From positions 1 to 55,231 of the forward strand of contig CAYZGR010000014.1 in the NCBI GenBank assembly GCA_964478125.1: DNA of 55,231 bases, in the 5' to 3' direction. The notes under the pieces are model-generated. The model searched no databases, was not told the DNA's origin, and worked only from the letters and a program-made list of their open reading frames with translations. The stretch comes from FW021-bin31 sp964478125. Lineage in GTDB: Bacteria; Bacteroidota; Bacteroidia; Chitinophagales; Chitinophagaceae. Shown here in pieces: positions 19,388-28,328 of the stretch. Made by a program: the position numbers and the translations under genes. Every line of letters begins with the position of its first letter. The stretch's first letter is position 1.

Positions 19388-19411
19388 AGAGGTAATTCGT
19401 AATTAACATTA

Positions 19412-21112
19412 TCACCAGGGCTTTCCTGTTCCTTGTAATACCCACATCTTAGACCAGGGGCTGTTATTTTTGCCGGCCGCACCGAAAGCGGAATATGGAG
19501 TCACCTCCAGCTTATCGGCCGCGGCTTCTTCATTGGCGCTATTCAGATCCTGTTCATCTTTGGGATAATAAAATCTCAAGGGTAGTTCAGGCGCCACGGT
19601 CATATTTTGCACTCCGTGTATCCGGGGATAACCGGTCCGCCGAAAATCAAACCAGGATTCTGTAGCAACAGACCAGTTCGCAATCCATTTTTGTACCATT
19701 ATTTGTTCCTGGGAATGATTAAACACAACTTTAGGTTGTTGAATATACTGATTATAATCGTCACTGATCCCCCAGGCTTCAAAAGAAGCCCTGATCGCAT
19801 GATAATACTCCTGCCCGGCGTCCACATTCGTCCATCCTTTTACGGCTTTGGCCTCTGCAAGAATAAAATGAACCTCGGCGGCAGACATGATCCGGGCCTT
19901 TAGTAAAGGTCCTTTCGTCTTCGAGTAGATGGGATTAAGCCAGGAGACATGCGGATTATGAGAAGCCTGGTTCGGATCGGGACTCAGATTATAAACCTGG
20001 GGAGCCGACATGGCCACGGGCAATCCGACAAAGTCGGGATCCTGGTTAATATCTTTTAAAGTAAGTCCTTTGGCCGATAATATATCGGGAGATATATAAC
20101 GCACTTTTCTGTCTGCCCCGTTTACAACGGTATCCGTTATATAATCGGTTCCCGTCGGTAGGCTATTGTCCACCTTGAGGAATACCTGTACTTTAGAAGC
20201 CCATATACCCAGCCGCGGATCATGATAAGCTTCTAAACTATCTACAAAAGTATTGCACATCTTGACCACCCGGTAATCGGTACTGTCTGCATCATAAGCT
20301 ACATTGGTCGGCCAGGCGTCGCTGTTGCTGTTTCCTGCAAAATCCATGACCGCATCATCAGAAGCGGAAGTAATAAGGGGATACTTATCGGGGTTGTTTA
20401 CTATATTTTCAATCCCTTCTTTTGCCACATCCGGTAATTTCTCCGAGATTCTCATATAATACCGGAGCGCAAGGGAATTGGCCAGTTTCCTCCACTTGGA
20501 GGGGTCTCCGTGATAATACACATCCGGTTCATCAATAGGGGCCTCGTATTCATTTTTGGATTTGGACAATAGGGTATTCGCCGTATCCAGATCGGCAAGT
20601 ATTCCTAAATAAATCGTTTTTTGATCCGTATAAGCGGGGAAAGTGAATGCGTCTCCCCCTTTATCTCCCTGAAGCGCCTCTTTATAAGGTACATCCCCAT
20701 ACAGATCTGTCAGGAGCCCAAACATTACGGACCGCATGACCCGGCTCACACCTTCTAACAATTCATTATTCGAAGCTTTGGCTTTTTCATAAACATATTG
20801 ATCATTTCTTAAGATCGTATAATAGCTTTCCCAGGGGTTGTCTCCTTTCCATTCATAGTTATTATAGGCCGTAGCATGCCCGTCCTTCTGGGTATATTGC
20901 ATGACTCCCATGATATCACCAAATCCAAGGTTCACATACGTCTTCCCGGTCTCTGTCAATACGGTTGAAAGTACCAGGTTAGGGTTGGTGGTTTCGGGGT
21001 TTGCCCCATTGGGATTCTCATTTACTTCCATAAGATGTTTTGTACAGGAAAACAAACCTGTAGTAAGCCATAATACGATCCCCAACAACGCTATTTTATA
21101 AATACTTTTCAT
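19412..21112 (-). CDS. SusD/RagB-family nutrient-binding lipoprotein (susD-B)
   Basis: A 566-residue lipoprotein with a lipobox (TTGLFSC) followed by TKHLMEVNENPNGANPETTN. The SusD-type blocks GVMQYTQKDGHA, ANSLALRYYMRISEKLPDVA, AEVHFILAEAKAVKGW and WIANWSVATESWFDFRRTGY are all present. It is expected at the cell surface as the glycan-binding lid of susC-B, whose stop is 19 nt upstream. It is a full-length paralogue of susD-A, sharing the same block order and the same C-terminal SPW(S)K ending, which suggests a duplication of the SusCD pair. Confidence 0.95.
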   Translation of the reverse strand: MKSIYKIALLGIVLWLTTGLFSCTKHLMEVNENPNGANPETTNPNLVLSTVLTETGKTYVNLGFGDIMGVMQYTQKDGHATAYNNYEWKGDNPWESYYTILRNDQYVYEKAKASNNELLEGVSRVMRSVMFGLLTDLYGDVPYKEALQGDKGGDAFTFPAYTDQKTIYLGILADLDTANTLLSKSKNEYEAPIDEPDVYYHGDPSKWRKLANSLALRYYMRISEKLPDVAKEGIENIVNNPDKYPLITSASDDAVMDFAGNSNSDAWPTNVAYDADSTDYRVVKMCNTFVDSLEAYHDPRLGIWASKVQVFLKVDNSLPTGTDYITDTVVNGADRKVRYISPDILSAKGLTLKDINQDPDFVGLPVAMSAPQVYNLSPDPNQASHNPHVSWLNPIYSKTKGPLLKARIMSAAEVHFILAEAKAVKGWTNVDAGQEYYHAIRASFEAWGISDDYNQYIQQPKVVFNHSQEQIMVQKWIANWSVATESWFDFRRTGYPRIHGVQNMTVAPELPLRFYYPKDEQDLNSANEEAAADKLEVTPYSAFGAAGKNNSPWSKMWVLQGTGKPW

Positions 21113-21131
21113 AACAAAATCATTTAAAGTT

Positions 21132-24100
21132 TTAGAAAGTCACGTTTAGCTTTACGCCTATGGGCATCACCCAGGGATTTACGTTATACGTTTCTATACC
21201 CTGTTCAAATTGCGATCCTCCATGACTGTCCGTAGTCGGGGAAAAAGCCCGCTCGGGATCAATATTGATTTTTGCTTTCGTCCATAAAATAATATTCCTG
21301 CTAAATACCGAAAGTGAAGCGCCCTGCAACTTCAACGAACTTATCCAGTTTTGTGGAAATTGGTAAGAGAGGGATATCTCCCTGAGTTTAATATAGGATG
21401 CGGGGAAAGTAAAGGCCTGTACAAAATCCCAGGGGTCAATAGCCAGATAAGGAAGGGTTAAAGTATAATTGGGATTATGGGGATCCCTGTTCAGGATATT
21501 CTCTCCCAGGTTCTCAATATATCCCGTCGGCTTGCCGTCCGAATCATAGCCTTTGGCCATCACTCCCGGTATAAATAAAGCGCCGTAAGGCAGGTTATAT
21601 CCTCCAAAATTAAAGGGATAACTCGTATGCTCCGGCGTGGGGTAGCCTATTCTCGGAAAATGGTTTCCTTTAACTTTGATCAACTCGTCTGCATGTGCCA
21701 CCAGATAATCCCGTAATTGTTTGCCTTTCAAACTACCGGCATCATAAAACTGCTTAAATTGGGTGGTGGCATGCCCGTCTTCCATTCCATACCGGTACGT
21801 TTGTGAAACGAAATCGCCCCCGTTCCGCCAATCAAAGGTCATGTTAATGCTCCAGTTTTTGAAGGACAACGTAGTCTGCATGCCCATAATAAATTTCGGA
21901 TTGAAGTTTCCAACCTTATGTTTGGTATTATGCGCGCTGATGGCCTGCCATTTTGCACCGGCATCCGAAATAGATAACAAGGGATAACCATAATAGGGAG
22001 AAGATTTATCCGTCACGGTTCTTACTGCTGCACCATAAATATCTCCCACATCCTCTCCCTCATATGTCCAGGCGCCTCCTTTTACCTCTTCCCAAAAAGG
22101 GAAAAAAGGCATTTCTTGGGCCAGTTTTACAATTTTTGTTCTGTTGCGCGTCAGATTAAAATTGATATCCCAGTTCCAGTTCTTATTTTGGACCGGGGTG
22201 AGCCCCAGGGAAAGTTCAATGCCCCTGCTGCGCACCAGGCCGGCATTAATGCTTTTTGAATTGTAACCCGAAGAAGAAGGCAGCTGCGTGGTAAAGATCT
22301 GGTTCTCATCTTCCATCATGTAGTAAGTTCCCGAAAGGCGAAAACGGCTCCTGAGCAAATGAAGATCTATACCGGCTTCGTAAGAAGTGATCTTTTCCGG
22401 TTTCAGATAGTGATTTAACAAGGTATTGGAAGTGGTCAGCCGGGGAATATTATCCCATGCCCCCGCATCCTGCAATACGCTTACCAACTGATATGGGCGG
22501 GCATCATTGCCTACCTGGGCAATACCGCCTCTTAATTTTATAAGATTAATATTGTTGCTGTTCATTCCCGCCATCTCATTGATCAATAAACTCAAAGATG
22601 CAGAGGGATAAAAGTAAGGCTGTGCGCCAGGGAGTGTACTCGACCAGTCATTCCTGCCTGAAACATCCAAAAACAGCATATCTTTAAATCCTAAAGTTGC
22701 CATACCGTATATACTGTTCACCTGACGCTCCGTAATAGAACTGTTATAGTCTAAAAAGGCGGGTAAAATATTTTGCAAAGTATAAACGTTCGGTACCGTA
22801 AGGCCCGTTCCCGGCTTGGAGGAAGTATTTTGTAAATCATGTTTTTGGAAACGGATATTTCCGCCCACCGAAGCAGAAAGACTAAGATCGTTGAAATCAT
22901 TTTGATAGGTAGCCAGAAAATCTGCATTGCTTTCAAAAGACTTGATATTTACAATACCAAAGGCCCCTCTGGGCTCTTCTGTAAAACTATAAGGAACTTC
23001 CATTCTCCTTTGCTCATTATACGTATCAAGCCCATAGCGCAGCATCAACTTTAAATGGGGAACAATGTCCCAGTCCAGTTTCATATTGCCATACAGGCGA
23101 TCGCGCACAAAGCTGTTGTTGACCTCATAAGCCAGGAACCAGGGATTATCAAATTCCCCGTTATAGGGAGTTCGCTGCTGAATGTCTTTCAGGCCCGGCT
23201 CCCAATAATCTCTTAGATCCATGATATCAATATGTGGCGATACATAATACAAGGCCTGTAGCGGATTGGTTCCTTTCCCCTCTCCGGGGCGGTTATTGGA
23301 GTTGTTTCTGCTCAGGTCTATATTGGTACTCAAACGTAATTTTCTATTTATTTTCAATGAAGCGCTCAGGTCCAGTGTATTTCTGAATAGATCCGAATTG
23401 GGGATCAGGCCCCGGTGGCTCATATTGGAATAGGATAGCCTATAATTAAAAGATGCTGTACTATTGGCTACAGATATACTGTTCTGGCTGGTAATACCGG
23501 TCTGTAAAAAGTTCTTCACATTATCAGGATGGGACACTAAAGGCATAGGAATAGGCTTCCCGTTCTCGTCCAAAGGACTGTTCCATTGTACCGCCTTATA
23601 TCCCATATCCAGTTCTCCTCCCGCCGTAGCATGCGAGCTCTCATCAATAAGTCCTAAAGGATTCGTTAACGGATTTCCGGTCAGAGAAACCGGGATACCC
23701 GAAAAGGATCCGGAGCCAAATTTTGTCTGCCATTTAAGATACTTATAAGGGATATCAAATACCGTACTTGAGCTTACCGTAACCGTTAATTTGTTGACAC
23801 CGCTGCCATTTTTAGTCGTGATAAGTACCACTCCATTACCCGCGCGGGACCCATACAGGGCGGCAGCACTGGGGCCTTTCAAAACAGTTACACTCGCTAT
23901 ATCTTCAGGATTAATGCTGGCAATAGCATTTCCGTAATCCACAGTATTTCGGTTCCCGATGGCCGAAACATTATTTAAAGAGTTGGTGATAGGGATCCCA
24001 TCGATGACAAACAACGGTTGATTGTCATTGCTTAAAGAATTAGCGCCTCGAATGACCATGCTTACGGAAGATCCCACTCCTCCCGTTTGATTAATGGCAA

Positions 24101-24554
24101 CCCCGGTCGTCTTACCTGACAATGCAGTTAATATATTCTCATGGGGAACATGGTTCATCTCTTTACCCGAAATTTCATCGACCGAATATCCCAGGGCCCG
24201 TTTCTGACGCGTGATACCCAGTGCGGTTACCACCACGTTAGACAGTTTTTGAGAGATCAGCGTCAATTGAACATTCATATGATGCCGGCCGGAAACAGGT
24301 ATGGTTTCAGTTTTATATCCGATAAAGCTAAAGATGAGCCTGGCATCCGGGCCTGAAACATGGAGTTGAAAATTCCCGTCATCATTGGTCAGGGTTGCCG
24401 CTTGCGCACCTTCTTCTCTGACCGTCACTCCCGATAGCATCCCTTGTTCATCCCGCACGTTGCCGCTCACTTCAAAAGCGGTTTGGGCGGCCCCCTGTAA
24501 TGACAGACCCGCGATCAAAAAAAAGCCCAGAAAAATTTTTAGAAGATTTTTCAT
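21132..24554 (-). CDS. SusC/RagA-family TonB-dependent outer membrane transporter (susC-B)
   Basis: A complete 1140-residue transporter. The order is a signal peptide (to about 23), a CarboxypepD_reg-like domain (FEVSGNVRDEQGMLSGVTVR), a TonB plug (SVTVLKGPSAAALYGSRAGN) and a large barrel ending IGVKLNVTF. There is no STN domain. It imports oligosaccharides with susD-B, which starts 19 nt downstream, and begins 10 nt after the stop of the triple-domain lipoprotein, implying one transcript. It is closely similar to susC-A along its whole length, including NFLQTGITSQNSISVA at the point where susC-A is broken by N. Confidence 0.96.
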   Translation of the reverse strand: MKNLLKIFLGFFLIAGLSLQGAAQTAFEVSGNVRDEQGMLSGVTVREEGAQAATLTNDDGNFQLHVSGPDARLIFSFIGYKTETIPVSGRHHMNVQLTLISQKLSNVVVTALGITRQKRALGYSVDEISGKEMNHVPHENILTALSGKTTGVAINQTGGVGSSVSMVIRGANSLSNDNQPLFVIDGIPITNSLNNVSAIGNRNTVDYGNAIASINPEDIASVTVLKGPSAAALYGSRAGNGVVLITTKNGSGVNKLTVTVSSSTVFDIPYKYLKWQTKFGSGSFSGIPVSLTGNPLTNPLGLIDESSHATAGGELDMGYKAVQWNSPLDENGKPIPMPLVSHPDNVKNFLQTGITSQNSISVANSTASFNYRLSYSNMSHRGLIPNSDLFRNTLDLSASLKINRKLRLSTNIDLSRNNSNNRPGEGKGTNPLQALYYVSPHIDIMDLRDYWEPGLKDIQQRTPYNGEFDNPWFLAYEVNNSFVRDRLYGNMKLDWDIVPHLKLMLRYGLDTYNEQRRMEVPYSFTEEPRGAFGIVNIKSFESNADFLATYQNDFNDLSLSASVGGNIRFQKHDLQNTSSKPGTGLTVPNVYTLQNILPAFLDYNSSITERQVNSIYGMATLGFKDMLFLDVSGRNDWSSTLPGAQPYFYPSASLSLLINEMAGMNSNNINLIKLRGGIAQVGNDARPYQLVSVLQDAGAWDNIPRLTTSNTLLNHYLKPEKITSYEAGIDLHLLRSRFRLSGTYYMMEDENQIFTTQLPSSSGYNSKSINAGLVRSRGIELSLGLTPVQNKNWNWDINFNLTRNRTKIVKLAQEMPFFPFWEEVKGGAWTYEGEDVGDIYGAAVRTVTDKSSPYYGYPLLSISDAGAKWQAISAHNTKHKVGNFNPKFIMGMQTTLSFKNWSINMTFDWRNGGDFVSQTYRYGMEDGHATTQFKQFYDAGSLKGKQLRDYLVAHADELIKVKGNHFPRIGYPTPEHTSYPFNFGGYNLPYGALFIPGVMAKGYDSDGKPTGYIENLGENILNRDPHNPNYTLTLPYLAIDPWDFVQAFTFPASYIKLREISLSYQFPQNWISSLKLQGASLSVFSRNIILWTKAKINIDPERAFSPTTDSHGGSQFEQGIETYNVNPWVMPIGVKLNVTF

Positions 24555-24564
24555 AACCTGTTTT

Positions 24565-26070
24565 TTATTTTTTCAAAAGTAAGTCCATCGGCACGGGCAG
24601 CCCTCCTATGTTAAGAGTAACCCGCAAACTCATTTTATCTTCTGTCACTCTATTGACCCAATGAAGATCCGGCTTGCCGCTCCCATCGGGAATAAGCGGA
24701 AGCACAACGGACTGCCCGCCGACCAGCCCCCAATGGCCGGAAGTTCCCGCAATAGGAAAAAGCGCTTTAACAACGGCAGCCCCGCCCACCCGGTTTGCGA
24801 AAGCGTAGGTCGTATTGGCCTCAAAAGTATAAGTACTATACGCCATTGCCTGTATTCCCCCAACTGTAGCCGGGCCTAATGATTGGGCTACAGCCGGGTC
24901 CCGGATCAAAGCAGGAAGGCTGGTTCCCGCCGGTATGGCCATCCCCAAAGCCTCTTTGGGAATATCCACGGCAAATTGCAGATCCTGTTGGGTCCAGGTG
25001 CCTGTCATCCAATTCATTTTTTGGCTGATATCTACAGTCTCTGACGGCTTCTCCAAAATTAAATTCATAGGAATAGTGGCCACATTGGGAACATCGAGAT
25101 AGATCCCCAGGCTCAGGCTATCCTTCGTCAGATCGTTAACCCATATAGGATCCTGCTTTCCTCCATCCGGACTAAGAGGCAATACTAAAGATCCGGAACC
25201 CAGTAAGCCCCATTTTCCCGAAACTCCGGCATCGGGAAGGACAAAAGAAACGAGCGCCTTATCAAGCGGATTTTTAAATGAATACGTATTATCACTGTTG
25301 AAAGAGAAGGTATTTAACTGCGTAAACTGGATCTGATCTCCAAGCTCCGGCATTCCCAGGGCAAGGCCCAACAGCGGAGCCATATTTACCAGGCTGGTTC
25401 CCGCCGGGATCTCCATTCCCAAAGCCTCTTTGGGAATAGTTACTGCAAATTGCAGATCCTTCTGGACCCAGTCACCGGCCAGCCATTGCAATTGCTGGCC
25501 GAGGTCGGGTTCCTTCTCCTGCTTCTCGAGGATCAGGTTCATCGGGACCTCGTTTCCCGCAAGCTTCAGCGTAAAACTGATATTCAGGGTATTCTCACTT
25601 ATATCATTGATCCAGTGAGGGTCGGGATCTTCTCCATCAGGGGTCAGTTGAACTACTGCCCCAAAAACCGTCAGCGCCCATTGACCTGAAGTACCTGCAT
25701 CGGGAAGAATAAAGGAAAGGGGTGCTGTGCCAAGAGGATTGGCCATAGCGTAAGAACCGTCTCCATTAAAAGTAAACGTATTCAGTTCCGTAAATTGGAC
25801 CAACTTCCCTACTTCCGGATCCAGCCCCAAACCCAGAAGCGGAGCCAGATCAATCAGGCTGGATCCCGCAGGGATAGCGACTCCCAACGCGTCTTTGGGA
25901 ATGTCCACGGCAAATTGGATGTCTTTTTGTTCCCATGTACCACTTATCCATTCTTGCTTTGGTATTGTATCGCCAATTTTAATATTTTCCTTTTTCTGGC
26001 AAGAGGTCATTGCGATTACCAGGATCAATAAGATTGCAAGGGGTATAAGAAAAGGTATAATTTTTTTCAT
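24565..26070 (-). CDS. lipoprotein with three tandem lipocalin-like domains
   Basis: About 501 residues from the ATG at 26070, which gives a standard MKK lipoprotein signal with lipobox IAMTSC; another in-frame ATG lies at 26082. Counted from 26082, the protein consists of three repeats at about 45-188, 200-346 and 357-505. Each starts with a GTW/GDW strand, then QFAV.IPKEALG..IPAGTSL, a LNTF.F...Y strand, PDAG.SG.WGL, a PDG..DP.WVND turn and VPMNLILEK. The short strands and GTW opening suggest a lipocalin-like beta-barrel fold; I do not recognise a named family. It is the first gene before susC-B, 10 nt away, so it may be a surface glycan-binding accessory. The repeats are also near-identical in places at DNA level. 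Confidence 0.8.
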   Translation of the reverse strand: MKKIIPFLIPLAILLILVIAMTSCQKKENIKIGDTIPKQEWISGTWEQKDIQFAVDIPKDALGVAIPAGSSLIDLAPLLGLGLDPEVGKLVQFTELNTFTFNGDGSYAMANPLGTAPLSFILPDAGTSGQWALTVFGAVVQLTPDGEDPDPHWINDISENTLNISFTLKLAGNEVPMNLILEKQEKEPDLGQQLQWLAGDWVQKDLQFAVTIPKEALGMEIPAGTSLVNMAPLLGLALGMPELGDQIQFTQLNTFSFNSDNTYSFKNPLDKALVSFVLPDAGVSGKWGLLGSGSLVLPLSPDGGKQDPIWVNDLTKDSLSLGIYLDVPNVATIPMNLILEKPSETVDISQKMNWMTGTWTQQDLQFAVDIPKEALGMAIPAGTSLPALIRDPAVAQSLGPATVGGIQAMAYSTYTFEANTTYAFANRVGGAAVVKALFPIAGTSGHWGLVGGQSVVLPLIPDGSGKPDLHWVNRVTEDKMSLRVTLNIGGLPVPMDLLLKK

Positions 26071-26082
26071 AACTGCCGGCAT

Positions 26083-26509
26083 TTAAGGTTTTAGTTTGTT
26101 ATGATCATCAGGGGCATAAACGACCCAAATAGGATGGATTATTCTAAATAAATAACAACAGCCTGTTTAAAGATTTTTTAGGTTGAACGTGGCAGCATTT
26201 AGTGAGAATAAATTCATTTTTTAAAAGGTTAAAGTAACTACGACAAATATATTATTTAGATTTTAAAAAAAAGAGTTCTCCTATTTAAAGGTCTATTTAA
26301 ATTAGGGAAGTCGCTATTATTCTTGGTTTTCGACTTAATTAATTCGTTAAAGGATCTTTATATCTAACGAAGCACTTACAGGATTTTGGATTATTCGTAA
26401 ATCATTGAACACCAGTTCACTGCAAATAAATATTTTTAAGGGAGAGAAGAGGATAAAGCAATCCGTACTCTTATATACCCATTAATTCCAACTCTGAAAC
26501 CATAGTTAT
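26083..26509. other. 427-bp AT-rich intergenic region between GH28 and the lipoprotein-susCD unit
   Basis: No convincing reading frame is present. The stretch is very AT-rich, with many A and T runs. It contains one perfect minus-strand -7 element at 26244-26251 and no clear terminator hairpin. It probably holds the promoter and a long leader of the lipoprotein-susC-B-susD-B transcript. Confidence 0.6.
26244..26251 (-). promoter_or_regulatory. candidate -7 element for the lipoprotein-susC-B operon
   Basis: The minus strand reads TATATTTG, a perfect TAnnTTTG. No TTTG is found at the usual -33 distance, so an activator may be needed. The start codon is about 170 nt downstream, leaving a long untranslated leader. 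Confidence 0.35.
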
Positions 26510-28135
26510 TTATAATTTTTCATTGCTCGCTTTTGATATCTTTTTTTCCTTATAACCTCCTGAATGGAAAAAATATATATCCGTGCTATTTCGTAACAAA
26601 GAGAAGTTATGGGCTCCTTCATGTGTTGCTCTTATAAAACGAAGTTGGGAATCGTGAACATCATCCAAAACAAAAGGAGGCCTCTTATCTTTATTGATAT
26701 AGCTTAAATGAATATTATTTAAAGTTAATCCTTTTACATGCCTCACATAAAAACCATAAGCCGGTAATTTGCCAAACATGGTCGGTTCAGGATATCCTTC
26801 TTCATTTTCCGGAGGAACAATTTTTGCATCTTTTTCTGTTCCACCTCCTTTAAATACAATTTGAACATTATCAATAGAGACATCTTCAATAGGATGACCC
26901 GGTATACCGCTAATAATAGCCCCTATTGCATTCTCTTTTCTGCCTGCATTATAAACCACTATATTGTTGATACTGACGTTCCTCAGGTGACCCACCGGGA
27001 CACCTTGCGGTCCCCGCATCCTGCTTCCCAACCGGATAAATATCGGAGCGCCCACAATGTCCCGCATGGTAATATTGGATATAGCAACCTCCTCCAGATC
27101 TCCCCCGTCAACCGTTTCCAATGCAAGTCCTCTGCACTTTTCAAAAATACAATTGCTGATCGTAATATTTTTATATCCTCCATTGGATTCGGTACCTAGT
27201 TTTATCCTACCCGTAGGCCTTTTTGATGCCGAACCTATAGGCTTAAAAGTGCCGTCTAAGAAAGTGCCTTCCTGATATCCTCCGGTCACCAGACAATTCG
27301 TTATGGTAACATTCTCCGTAGCTCTTGCAAGCCCGAGCCCGAAAGAACTTTTTAGGCAAATGGCATCATCCCATGGTGAGTTCACACTACAATTAGAAAT
27401 ATGTACGTTCTTGCAACAGTCAATATCCATTCCGTCTCTGTTGGTGTCCATCATTAAATTATCAATGGTCAAATTATCTACCCCTGTTGCCAAAAGCCCA
27501 AAATGTCCGCCATGTAGAATAGAAAAATCTCTCAAAATCACATTATGACAGTTCTTTAATGCGATCGCCTTATCACCCAATCCTTCAGTGGCACCTTTCG
27601 GCGTGCCTCTCACCAATCCTTTCCCATAAATTGTTCCAGGCCCTTCAATTGTAATATCTTCCAGGCCTATTCCCCAGATAAGGCTGTTTTGCCAATGACT
27701 GTGGCCAAAATCCTGGTATTGATCATCCGGATTATACTCTGGTTTGTCATAATCGGAAGATTTATCAGATGCTACGATAGTACAACCTCTACTCAGATAA
27801 AGAATAATATGGCTTTTTAGATGAATAGAACCGGAAAGGTAGGTCCCCGCCGGAAAGATAACCCTTCCGCCTCCGGCTGAGGCAGCAGCCTCAATAGCCT
27901 TGTTAATTGCATGAGTATCCAATGTTTTTCCATCACCTTTAGCTCCATAATCTTTGATATTAAACCCTTGATAAGGATTATGTAAACCGGAGAGCGGGTA
28001 AAACGATTTTCTCCCGCTCATAGATTTTTCTGAAACCAGGCGTTCGGAAACAGACCATCCCGGAGTAGCCACAAAACAAAGTGCAATCGAAAATAAAAAG
28101 GACAATAACGGAAGCGAAATAAAACTCTTCTTCAT
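26510..28135 (-). CDS. GH28 polygalacturonase/rhamnogalacturonase-like enzyme
   Basis: A 541-residue exported parallel beta-helix protein with a signal peptide in the first 30 residues. FNIKDYGAKGDGKTLDTHAI (58-77) is the family opening. Catalytic-region motifs are NRDGMDID (N232, D234), WDDAICLK (D256, D257) and GRIKLGTESNGG (R310, K312). The usual GHG motif between DD and RIK is not seen; that interval reads GGYQEGTFLDGT. GH28 enzymes hydrolyse alpha-1,4-galacturonic acid bonds in pectin; variants lacking GHG include exo-acting and rhamnogalacturonan-directed members. It is the outermost gene of the PUL, divergent from the AraC-type regulator, and 427 bp ahead of the lipoprotein gene. Confidence 0.93.
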   Translation of the reverse strand: MKKSFISLPLLSFLFSIALCFVATPGWSVSERLVSEKSMSGRKSFYPLSGLHNPYQGFNIKDYGAKGDGKTLDTHAINKAIEAAASAGGGRVIFPAGTYLSGSIHLKSHIILYLSRGCTIVASDKSSDYDKPEYNPDDQYQDFGHSHWQNSLIWGIGLEDITIEGPGTIYGKGLVRGTPKGATEGLGDKAIALKNCHNVILRDFSILHGGHFGLLATGVDNLTIDNLMMDTNRDGMDIDCCKNVHISNCSVNSPWDDAICLKSSFGLGLARATENVTITNCLVTGGYQEGTFLDGTFKPIGSASKRPTGRIKLGTESNGGYKNITISNCIFEKCRGLALETVDGGDLEEVAISNITMRDIVGAPIFIRLGSRMRGPQGVPVGHLRNVSINNIVVYNAGRKENAIGAIISGIPGHPIEDVSIDNVQIVFKGGGTEKDAKIVPPENEEGYPEPTMFGKLPAYGFYVRHVKGLTLNNIHLSYINKDKRPPFVLDDVHDSQLRFIRATHEGAHNFSLLRNSTDIYFFHSGGYKEKKISKASNEKL

Positions 28136-28263
28136 AATGCAACATTTGTTGTAAAGGTAGCTTGACCTTTAGGATAATCCTTCCACTATTTTAACTCAAA
28201 CTTCACTTTTATTGGATAAAGAAAGTAAAAATGTAATCCTAAAATAAATTAATATAATTTTTT

Positions 28264-28292
28264 TTGGATAAAAGAAGTTTTAATTATCTTTA
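28264..28292 (+). promoter_or_regulatory. candidate promoter of the AraC-type regulator
   Basis: TTG at 28264-28266 and, 18 nt later, TATCTTTA at 28285-28292 (one mismatch to TAnnTTTG). The start codon follows 36 nt downstream. The 193-bp divergent spacer with GH28 is AT-rich. Confidence 0.35.
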
Positions 28293-28328
28293 GCCTCCAA
28301 ACAGTTCTTTTATGAAATAACTTTTATT

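Noticed and set aside
19341..19411. Possible CRISPR or attachment-site signal from the heptamer repeats
   Set aside because: Units are 7 bases with no unique spacers of CRISPR size, and no cas, integrase or tRNA gene is nearby.
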